DNA of 64,000 bases, taken from the NCBI RefSeq assembly GCF_000718165.1, contig NZ_JOEY01000023.1:1-64000 (forward strand). Direction: 5' to 3'. The notes under the pieces were generated by a model. The model was not told the DNA's origin. It saw only the letters and a program-made list of their open reading frames with translations, and made no database searches. Below, one piece after another: positions 40,986-47,568 of this stretch. How positions within the stretch are numbered: the first letter of the stretch is position 1; each line of letters opens with the position of its first letter. Source of the DNA: Streptomyces fulvoviolaceus. Lineage in GTDB: Bacteria > Actinomycetota > Actinomycetes > Streptomycetales > Streptomycetaceae. The position numbers and the translations under genes were made by a program.

Positions 40986-41209
40986 ACCCCGACGACCCGC
41001 TGCTGCAGATCCTGGCCTGTCCGCTCGACAAGGGGCCGCTGCACCTCGTACCGCCGGACGAATCAGTGTCCGCCCAGGAGTCCCTGTACAACCCGCGGCT
41101 GCACCGCCGCTACCCGGTCGTCGACGGCATCCCGCAGCTGTTGCCGTCCTCCGGGGAGCAGGTCTCGGACGACGAACACGAGGAGCTCCTCAAACGGATG
41201 GCCCCATGA
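40982..41209 (+). CDS. Trm112 family protein
   Basis: A 75-residue protein: LLQILACPLDKGPLHLVPPD, then YNPRLHRRYPVVDGIPQLLP, the standard bacterial Trm112/YcaR layout. The first CP pair remains but the second CxxC of zinc-binding members is absent. Eukaryotic and archaeal Trm112 activate methyltransferases, and the gene overlaps the methyltransferase gene that follows (ATGA), so a partner role for a methyltransferase of this cluster is plausible. Confidence 0.9.
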   Translation: MNPDDPLLQILACPLDKGPLHLVPPDESVSAQESLYNPRLHRRYPVVDGIPQLLPSSGEQVSDDEHEELLKRMAP

Positions 41210-42066
41210 GCCCCGAGAAGTCCACGAGCAGACCCACCCTGGCGGCCCGCCTGGCCCCCCATCTCCCCCGGCCGCTGGTCGCCGCGGCCGCCCGGGCCAT
41301 CTACCCGCGCTTCGAGCCCGAGCTGGCGCGGCTGGCCGACCTGTGCCCGGCGGACTGCGGGACGGCGGTGGACGTGGGCGGCTGGTACGGCCCCTGGACG
41401 CGGCGGCTGGCCGGGCGGGCGCGTCGCGTGGTGACCGTCGAGCCGGTTCCGCATCTGGCGCGGCTGCTCACCTCCGCGGCCCCGGCGAACGTCGAGGTCG
41501 TCCAGGCCGCCGCCACGGACCGCCCGGGCATCGCCCGGCTGTGGCTGCCGCCGGACGACGCGGGCGACCGGGGTGTGTCGTCCCTGGTCCGCCGGGACAT
41601 CCACGGCCACGCCCTGGACGTCCGCTGCGTCACCCTGGACGAGCTGGGACTCAAGGACGTCGGCTTCATCAAGATCGACGTGGACGGCAGCGAACTGGGC
41701 GTGCTGCGCGGGGCGACGGGCATCCTGGCCCGCGACCGGCCGGCGCTCTTCGTCGAGCTGGAATCCCGTATCCAGCCGATCGGCCCGGTGGTGACCTACC
41801 TGTCCCTGCTCGGCTACGACGGCTGGGTGCTGCCCCGCCGCACCTGGGTGCAGTTGGCCGCGTTCCCGCTGGAGGCCCATCAGGCGACGGCCTCCTACGT
41901 CGTCTCCCACGGGCTGCTGCGCCGCGTCCTGCCCTTCCGCCACCGCCCCCGGTACGTCAACTCGGTCCTCTTCCTTCCCGACGGCCGCCGGCCGGGTATC
42001 CAGCATGCGGAGCCGGAGGGCGCGACGGTGTCGAGGGGGAGAGCACGCGGAGGCCCGAAGGGCTGA
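41206..42066 (+). CDS. FkbM family SAM-dependent methyltransferase
   Basis: A 286-residue O-methyltransferase-like protein. GTAVDVGGWYGPWTRRLA is the SAM-binding motif, VVTVEPVPHLARLL follows, and FIKIDVDGSELGVLRGA with LFVELESR is characteristic of FkbM proteins. The last residues (TVSRGRARGGPKG) are encoded by one arm of a long inverted repeat whose loop contains the stop codon, suggesting the original C-terminus was replaced during rearrangement. It is the last intact gene of the glycan operon. Confidence 0.88.
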   Translation: MSPEKSTSRPTLAARLAPHLPRPLVAAAARAIYPRFEPELARLADLCPADCGTAVDVGGWYGPWTRRLAGRARRVVTVEPVPHLARLLTSAAPANVEVVQAAATDRPGIARLWLPPDDAGDRGVSSLVRRDIHGHALDVRCVTLDELGLKDVGFIKIDVDGSELGVLRGATGILARDRPALFVELESRIQPIGPVVTYLSLLGYDGWVLPRRTWVQLAAFPLEAHQATASYVVSHGLLRRVLPFRHRPRYVNSVLFLPDGRRPGIQHAEPEGATVSRGRARGGPKG

Positions 42067-42089
42067 GCACGGTCTCCCCCTCGACACCG
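42026..42089. repeat. 17-bp inverted repeat enclosing the FkbM stop codon, possible terminator
   Basis: CGGTGTCGAGGGGGAGA (42026-42042) and TCTCCCCCTCGACACCG (42073-42089) are perfect reverse complements separated by 30 bases that contain the TGA stop. The RNA could form a long stem downstream of the glycan operon. It also marks the border of a rearranged region. Confidence 0.75.
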
Positions 42090-42122
42090 GCTGAGGCGCC
42101 CGGAGGCGGAGCACCGCCGTCG

Positions 42123-42190
42123 CCGCACCGGACGCGGACGGGGTACGGCGGGAGGCCGTCGCCGAGTTCACGTGGGGGCTGCAGCGCGTG
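42123..42190 (+). pseudogene. Fragment duplicated from the 3' end of the gene at 44651
   Basis: Bases 42123-42177 are identical over 55 bases to 45171-45225 within the hypothetical gene 44651-45268, and similarity continues to about 42190 with a 3-base deletion. The fragment encodes APDADGVRREAVAEFTWG with no start of its own. It lies just upstream of the broken maturase, so the deletion that truncated that gene probably involved this duplicated segment. Confidence 0.8.
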
Positions 42191-42193
42191 GCC

Positions 42194-42755
42194 GTCGTCG
42201 GCGCCCGACGCGCCTCCGGTACCGGGCGCGGACATCGGTCCCGCCCCGTACGCCGACTGGCTGTGCACGGTCTTCGACCGCTGGTACGGCGCCCCTCGAC
42301 GTGACCGGAGTCCGGCTGTTCGAGGAGATCATGGTGTTGCTGCTCGGCGGCAGCGCCCGCAGCGAGTCGGTCGGGCTGACGCCCGTCGACCTCGTCGTCG
42401 TGGAGAGCGACGGGGCGATCGAGCAGGCCGACTCGCTCAAGGTGAGCTACCCCGGGGCCCCGAGACCGGGTTGCACGTGTTCCGGAACTCCTTCGCCGAC
42501 GCCGCCGTGCATCCCGCCTTCCGCGCCAGACAGCGCGGGTTCGCCGGGCTCGGCCCGGTCTGCCGCTCCTGTGTCCGCTCCCGCGTCTGCGGCGGCGGCC
42601 TGTACGCCCACCGATACGCCCCAGCGGCCGACCCGGTATTCTCGGCGCCCTCGGTGTACTGCGACGACCTGGCGGTCCTGGTCGACCACATCGGCGCGCG
42701 GCTGCGCCGGGACGTGGCCGAACTGACCGCGCCCCGAGGGAAGGCATCCCGATGA
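42194..42755 (+). pseudogene. Remnant of a radical SAM/SPASM peptide maturase (FxsB-like C-terminus)
   Basis: Only the C-terminal SPASM part remains: APYADWLCTVFDRWYG, then DVTGVRLFEEIMVLLLGGSA, then HVFRNSFADAAVHPAF and a cysteine-rich block VCRSCVRSRVCGGGLYAHRY with VYCDDLAVLVDH. These match cyclophane-forming FxsB-type maturases. The radical SAM core (CxxxCxxC) is missing, and the surviving pieces are in two frames: a shift near 42295 and a compensating shift near 42455 in the GC homopolymer CCCCGGGGCCCC. Its end overlaps the following gene start (ATGA), so the two once formed an operon. Confidence 0.78.
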
Positions 42756-44599
42756 GAGCAGCGGCTCCCGCCCCCGGCCGGGCTCTCGGCCGCCACGCCG
42801 TCCCCGTCACCACCTTCACCGCCCTGTCCCGGGCCCGAGGCGGAGCCGACGCCGTGGACCTGCTCCGGCGCGGCCAGCTCAGCAAGCGGATGCTGATGGT
42901 GCGGGCTCTGCGGCACGCGGCGCACGGGCGGCCGGAGGACAGCACCGTCGAGGCGGCCTACCGCGGGCTGTTGGAGTTGTCGCGGCGGGATCGTGAGGCC
43001 TGGCGTGGGGTCATGCTGCAGCCGTATCTGGACGAGGGGCTGACCCGGGCCGTCACGGCGCTGGAGCGCGGTGAGCCCGTCGATCTGGGGTGGCTGGAGC
43101 GGCTGGCGTCGGATCCCGGGCGCGAGCCGTGGCACCGCGTCCGCGCCGTCTGTGACGGGCGGGTTCTCGAACTGCGGCTCGCCGACAGCGGGCCTTTCCG
43201 TGAGGTCCACGGCCACGTGCTCGCCGAACCCCTCACCACCGGACAGGCAGAGGACTGGACGGAGGCCCTGCGCGCCGCGTGGCCGGTGCTCGTGCGTCGG
43301 CACCCCTGGCATGCGGAGGCGATCGCCGCCGGCCTGACCGCCGTGGTCCCGCTGCTGCCCAACTCCGACGGCACGGCGGTGAGTTCGGCGGCCCGGCGGG
43401 CCTTCGGGGCCGTCGCCGCCTCGCTGCCGGACGACCCGGTGCTTCTCGCGCTGACCCTCGTCCACGAGTTCCTGCACGTCCAACTCGGCGCCCTGCTCGA
43501 CCTGTTGCCGCTGCACGGACCTCGGACGGGCGCCCGGTACCACGCCCCGTGGCGCCCCGATCCGCGGCCCGCCGGAGCGCTGCTGCAGGGGACGTACGCG
43601 CATCTGGGCGTGACGGACTTCTGGCGCACCGAGTTCGCCGCCGGGACGGGGGGCGAGCGGGCCCGGCGCGAGTACGACACCTGGCGCGGGCACACCGACA
43701 CCGCCGCGGGCACCCTGCTCGACAGCGGTGAACTCCTGCCCGCGGGGCAGCGGTTCGTGCGCGGGGTGCGCGACGCCGTACGCCGCAGGCCCGTGGTGAC
43801 CGGGGCGCTGCGCGGCCGAGCGGACCTGGCCGCCGATCTGCGCCGGCTGGGGCTCGAGGCCGGGGACACCGTCCTCGTGCACTCCGCCCTGCACACCGTC
43901 GGGCCCGTCTCGGGCGGCGCCGGCACCGTGGTGGACGCGCTCCTTGACGTGCTCGGGCCCGGCGGGACCCTCGTGGCGTACACCCAGACACCCGACAACT
44001 CCCACCCGTCCCGATGGGGTCTCACCCGGGGGTACTCGGTGCCGGAGGAGCGCTGGGAGGAGGAGCGGGCCCGGGTGCCCGCGTTCGACCCGCACACCAC
44101 CCCGAGCTTCGGCGTCGGCGTTCTCTCCGAGGCGGTGCGCACCCGTCCCGGCGCCCTGCGCAGCGCCCATCCGCAGAGCTCGTTCGCGGCGCTCGGCGCA
44201 CAGGCCGAGTACGTCACCTCCGACCACGCCCTCGACTGCCACCTGGGCGAGGAGTCGCCGCTGGCCAGGCTGGAGAAGCTGGGCGCCCGGGTGCTGCTGC
44301 TCGGCGTCGGCTTCGGCGTGTGCACCGCCTTCCACCTGGCGGAGTACCGCATCCCGGGCCACCCCCGGCACACATACTCCTGCGCGATCGCCGCGCCGCC
44401 GCCGGAGGGCCGTCGCTGGTACGAGTACGCCGATGCGCTCCTGGACTCCTCCCCGTTCCCGGAGCTGGGGGCCGGGTACGAGACCACCGGGGCGGTGCGC
44501 TCCGGACGGATCGGCCGCGCCGACTGCCGGCTGTTCGACCTGGGCCAGGCTGTGGCGTACGCGGTGGGGTGGCTGGCGCAGAGGCCCGCCGTGGAGTGA
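42752..44599 (+). CDS. HExxH-type peptide-modifying domain fused to an AAC(3)-like acetyltransferase
   Basis: A 615-residue fusion. Residues 1-340 resemble the HExxH domain found beside FxsB-type radical SAM maturases (called an alpha-ketoglutarate-dependent HExxH peptide beta-hydroxylase); the motif is LVHEFLHVQLG (H238, E239, H242). Residues 355-610 are an aminoglycoside 3-N-acetyltransferase-type domain: GDTVLVHSALHTVGPVSGG, FDPHTTPSFGVGVLSEAVR and LLLGVGFGVCTAFHLAEYR. With the maturase upstream broken, its role in peptide modification is uncertain; the intact frame suggests it is still used. AAC(3)-like domains in such loci need not act on antibiotics. Confidence 0.82.
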   Translation: MRAAAPAPGRALGRHAVPVTTFTALSRARGGADAVDLLRRGQLSKRMLMVRALRHAAHGRPEDSTVEAAYRGLLELSRRDREAWRGVMLQPYLDEGLTRAVTALERGEPVDLGWLERLASDPGREPWHRVRAVCDGRVLELRLADSGPFREVHGHVLAEPLTTGQAEDWTEALRAAWPVLVRRHPWHAEAIAAGLTAVVPLLPNSDGTAVSSAARRAFGAVAASLPDDPVLLALTLVHEFLHVQLGALLDLLPLHGPRTGARYHAPWRPDPRPAGALLQGTYAHLGVTDFWRTEFAAGTGGERARREYDTWRGHTDTAAGTLLDSGELLPAGQRFVRGVRDAVRRRPVVTGALRGRADLAADLRRLGLEAGDTVLVHSALHTVGPVSGGAGTVVDALLDVLGPGGTLVAYTQTPDNSHPSRWGLTRGYSVPEERWEEERARVPAFDPHTTPSFGVGVLSEAVRTRPGALRSAHPQSSFAALGAQAEYVTSDHALDCHLGEESPLARLEKLGARVLLLGVGFGVCTAFHLAEYRIPGHPRHTYSCAIAAPPPEGRRWYEYADALLDSSPFPELGAGYETTGAVRSGRIGRADCRLFDLGQAVAYAVGWLAQRPAVE

Positions 44600-44650
44600 A
44601 GGCGGCGCCGCCGACAGGTCAACGGCCCGGTGTCAGTGGGGTGGGGGACG

Positions 44651-45268
44651 ATGGTTCCCATGCCCTCCGGAAAGCCCCCGGTCAACCCCGGTCCCTTCAC
44701 CGCCCGCGACTTCCAGCTGGTGCTGCTGCGCCGCATGGCCGACCACAACCCGGATCTGGTGGACGAGGCCCGCCGCGCACTGGGCGTCTCGCTCGCGGAC
44801 ATGCGCGAGGCCAACAAGCGCTGGCAGGCGATGGTCCGCTCCCCGCGCGCCCGCGGCGCCGCCTCCCGGTACCGCTCCGTCCTCGGCACACCCGAGTCCG
44901 TCATCACCCGCAAGGTCGGCGACCTGGAGTGCGAGGCCTGGCTCTGGCCGCTCCCCCTCTGGCCCGACCTGCGCTTCGAGGTGCTCCTCGCCCCGAACGG
45001 CGCCGTGTGGAACGAGTGGCTGGTCCGCGCCCCCGGTGCCACGGCCCCTTCGCTTCAGACCCTCGACGACCTCACCCCCTGGTCCTGCACCGTCGACGAG
45101 GCGGCCCGCGCCTTCGCCCCCGCCCGCCCGTTGGAGGGCACGGCCCCGACCCGCTGGGGACTCGCCTTCACCGCACCGGACGCGGACGGGGTACGGCGGG
45201 AGGCCGTCGCCGAGTTCACGTGGGGACTGTTGCAGCGCGTCGCTCGCCGCGAGGCGCTCCGCCAGTAG
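44651..45268 (+). CDS. Hypothetical protein
   Basis: A 205-residue soluble protein I do not recognise. The N-terminal helices include LVDEARRALGVSLADMREAN and the middle is Trp-rich (CEAWLWPLPLWPDLRFEVLL, VWNEWLVR). ATG 44651 follows GGGGG; ATG 44660 is an alternative. A 55-base part of its 3' end is duplicated at 42123. It may belong to the peptide-modification locus upstream or be independent. Confidence 0.7.
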   Translation: MVPMPSGKPPVNPGPFTARDFQLVLLRRMADHNPDLVDEARRALGVSLADMREANKRWQAMVRSPRARGAASRYRSVLGTPESVITRKVGDLECEAWLWPLPLWPDLRFEVLLAPNGAVWNEWLVRAPGATAPSLQTLDDLTPWSCTVDEAARAFAPARPLEGTAPTRWGLAFTAPDADGVRREAVAEFTWGLLQRVARREALRQ

Positions 45269-45299
45269 TGCCGCGATGGGTCGTCGTTTTGCTGCGGCG

Positions 45300-45345
45300 C
45301 CGTCGTGGAAGGTCGCGCCGTTCCCCGCGCCCCTTGGGGCGCGCT
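45300..45345. repeat. GC-rich interspersed repeat, copy 4 (short form)
   Basis: CGTCGTGGAAGGTCGCGCCG, then TTCCCCGCGCCCCTTGGGGC. The core CGCGCCCC-TT-GGGGCGCG (45326-45343) is a perfect 8-base hairpin. It lies between convergent genes. Confidence 0.75.
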
Positions 45346-45385
45346 GCCGAACCCGGAGCGGACCTGCTCAGGAGCCCCTGAGCCA

Positions 45386-45416
45386 CGTCCCGGAGGCTGG
45401 GCGCGCCTCCGGGACG
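45386..45416. terminator. Strong hairpin between convergent genes
   Basis: CGTCCCGGAGG (45386-45396) pairs perfectly with CCTCCGGGACG (45406-45416) around a 9-base loop, between the hypothetical gene and the convergent ATP-binding protein. Confidence 0.85.
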
Positions 45417-45459
45417 CGGCGTGCGGGGAGGGAAAGGGGCTGTGTGTACCGCGTTCGGT

Positions 45460-45924
45460 TCACCAGGGGCAGTACTCCGCGAACGCCTCCGTGACGTCAA
45501 GGCCGTCGAGGTCGGGGACGCCGTCCAGGCCCAGCTCGAACCACACGTCCTTCCCGTTCGGCGTCGGCGTGCTGCCCCAGCGCAGTGCCATCGCCTCGAC
45601 CAGGCGCAGGCCGCGGCCCGACTCCCGGCCCATGGACACCGGGCACAGGTGCGGGTGCCGGGTGCGGTGGCGGTCCGCGACCTCGCAGCGCAGCAGGCCG
45701 CTGTGCAGGAACAGTCTCAGCCGTACGGCGCCGGGGGCGTGCACGAGGGCGTTGGTGACCAGTTCGTTCACCAGGAGGACGGCGGTGTCGGCCCGGTCCT
45801 CGGCACCCCATGCGGTCAGCCGGTCGATGGTGATCGAACGGGCCTGGCGCAGGGACTCCCGGTCGGAATACAGCACGGTGCTGAGGCGGGCGGTACGGGG
45901 TGGGGCCGGTGGCGGCAGGAGCAT
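45460..45924 (-). CDS. RsbW-like ATP-binding protein (anti-sigma factor type)
   Basis: A 154-residue GHKL ATPase of the small Streptomyces serine-kinase type. The N box is LLVNELVTNALVHAPG, the region around LRCEVADRHRTRHPH is a modified G1 box, and GRESGRGLRLVEAMA is the G2 box. Such proteins usually phosphorylate an anti-anti-sigma (STAS) partner or bind a sigma factor. It is divergent from a MEDS-STAS protein and a second RsbW-like protein, which could be its partners. Confidence 0.88.
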   Translation of the reverse strand: MLLPPPAPPRTARLSTVLYSDRESLRQARSITIDRLTAWGAEDRADTAVLLVNELVTNALVHAPGAVRLRLFLHSGLLRCEVADRHRTRHPHLCPVSMGRESGRGLRLVEAMALRWGSTPTPNGKDVWFELGLDGVPDLDGLDVTEAFAEYCPW

Positions 45925-46228
45925 GGCGGTTGCGGTCCTCAGTGGTCCTCGCGGATTCCTCCAAGGTGCGGCACGGGGTACCCACGGCGCGCGGTGAGAA
46001 CTACCCGTCCGCTACCTGTTCCGCGTCCCCGGATACCTGCTCGATCACAGATCGCCACGGTACGGGCGCGATCGATCGACCGTGGCTCTTTTCCCGTCCG
46101 AAGGTCACCCGGGGGACGGAAAATGCCGGTCATCCGGTAGATGGCGCTCCCCATGGACCTACCGTCCGCAGAGACGTACCCGTAGGGCCCGACCGAGCTA
46201 TCCGAGCCATCCCATGGAGGCGGCCCCG
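45925..46228. promoter_or_regulatory. Divergent regulatory region of the anti-sigma/STAS genes
   Basis: A 304-base gap with no gene. GGGTAC (45975-45980, plus) and GGGTAG (46006-46001, minus) resemble the -10 box of stress-sigma promoters in each direction, though clear -35 partners are lacking. An inverted repeat GCCACGGT-N17-ACCGTGGC (46054-46086) followed by TCTTTTCCC lies nearer the STAS gene. Confidence 0.35.
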
Positions 46229-47161
46229 ATGACCGAGATGAGCGAGCGGACAGAGCCTGCCGGACGGTTGGACTTCCCCGAGCGGAGCGTGCCCGTCGAG
46301 CGGCTGGAGAAGGGCGATCACGCCTGTATGGCGCTGCCCGCCGGGGGATCGCCGTGGAAGGTCTTCACCGCGTACACCCGCACCAGCCTGGCCCGCAAGG
46401 AGAAGGTCCTGCTGGTCATGAACCCCGACGACATGAACGACGACGACGTCATCGCCCTCCTGGACGCCGGCACCGGCCGGGTCGCCGAGGCCCGCAGCAA
46501 CGGCCAGCTCTCCCTCAAACGCACCACGGAGATGTACGTCCCGGACGGCCGCTTCCGGGAGGACCGCACGATCGAGCTGTACACGGCCGAGGTCAACAAC
46601 GCCTACAGCGAGGGCTGGTCGGGCCTGCGCCTGACCGCCGACATGAGCTGGGCGCCCCGCGTCGGCATCGACCACGAGCGGCTGCTGGACTACGAGTCCT
46701 CGGTGGCGCCGCTGTTCGCGGACCCGCTGTTCACCGCGATCTGCTGGTACGACCAGGAGCAGTTCGACGACAGGCTGGTCAACAAGATGCGCAAGGTCCA
46801 CCCCCTGCGGGTCATGGAACAGCTCGACTCCCTGGACGTCACCGACACCGCGGACGGCAGGCGGATCGCCGGTGCCGCGGAGCTCGGCACCCGGACGGAG
46901 TTCGTGGAGAGTCTCCGGCTGGCGTTGGAGCAGCACCGCGACACCCCCGGGCCCAGCCGCTTCGTCCTCGATCTGCGGGACTGCTGCTTCATGGAGGCGC
47001 ACTGCGCCTGGCAGTTGATCAACCTCGCGAGGTCGCTGCCGGCCGGCAGCGAGGTCACCGTGCGGTGCGCGGAGCTGCTCGGGCTGGTGCTGCGGCAGCT
47101 GGGCGCCGACGAGGTGCCGCAACTGGTGCTCGTCGTGGAGGAAGAGGAGATGTCCCTGTGA
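46229..47161 (+). CDS. MEDS-domain sensor with C-terminal STAS domain
   Basis: A 310-residue protein. ATG 46229 follows GGAGG with an 8-base gap. Residues 25-185 match the MEDS (DcmR sensory) fold: KGDHACMALPAGGSPWKVFT, EKVLLVMNPDD, GLRLTADMSWA. Residues 215-310 form a STAS domain (SRFVLDLRDCCFMEAHCAWQ), without an obvious phosphorylatable Ser at the usual place. Its stop overlaps the start of an RsbW-like ATPase, a typical antagonist/kinase pair. It likely links a sensed ligand to partner switching. Confidence 0.85.
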   Translation: MTEMSERTEPAGRLDFPERSVPVERLEKGDHACMALPAGGSPWKVFTAYTRTSLARKEKVLLVMNPDDMNDDDVIALLDAGTGRVAEARSNGQLSLKRTTEMYVPDGRFREDRTIELYTAEVNNAYSEGWSGLRLTADMSWAPRVGIDHERLLDYESSVAPLFADPLFTAICWYDQEQFDDRLVNKMRKVHPLRVMEQLDSLDVTDTADGRRIAGAAELGTRTEFVESLRLALEQHRDTPGPSRFVLDLRDCCFMEAHCAWQLINLARSLPAGSEVTVRCAELLGLVLRQLGADEVPQLVLVVEEEEMSL

Positions 47162-47553
47162 CCGAGGCGAGCGAAGACCGGCTGATGCGGATGGAGTTCG
47201 GCGGAGCCGACCTTCCCCTGGTGCGCAGCCTGGTCGCGGAGTCCGCGATCGGGGCGGGCCTGGCCGGCTCCGCGGGCGGCGCCTTCGTCCAGGCCACGCT
47301 GGAGATCGCCGTGAACGCGGTGGTCCACGGCGGAGGCCGCGGGACGATCGAACTACGGCTGGTGGACGGCGAGTTGAGGTGCGAGGTCGCGGACGAGGGG
47401 CCCGGGCTGCCGGAACAGGCGACGCCCGAGGGCGACGGCCAGGGTCTGCGGCTCGCGGAGGCCCTGACCGGCCGGCTCGAACTCCACAGCGGGCCGGGGC
47501 GCCGGGGCACGACGGCCGCGCTGGCGGTACGGGTGCCGGTCGCCGCGAACTGA
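47158..47553 (+). CDS. RsbW-like anti-sigma ATP-binding protein
   Basis: A 131-residue GHKL ATPase: LEIAVNAVVHGGGRGTIEL (N box), CEVADEGPGLPEQATP (G1) and GDGQGLRLAEALTGRLEL (G2), a complete set. The GTG start overlaps the MEDS-STAS stop (GTGA), so the two are coupled. It probably phosphorylates or binds the STAS domain upstream. Confidence 0.88.
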   Translation: MTEASEDRLMRMEFGGADLPLVRSLVAESAIGAGLAGSAGGAFVQATLEIAVNAVVHGGGRGTIELRLVDGELRCEVADEGPGLPEQATPEGDGQGLRLAEALTGRLELHSGPGRRGTTAALAVRVPVAAN

Positions 47554-47568
47554 GCCGCCCCCTCCCCC

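Noticed and set aside
42752..44599. Aminoglycoside resistance gene
   Set aside because: The AAC(3)-like domain is fused to a peptide-modification domain beside a maturase remnant, so resistance is not the likely role.
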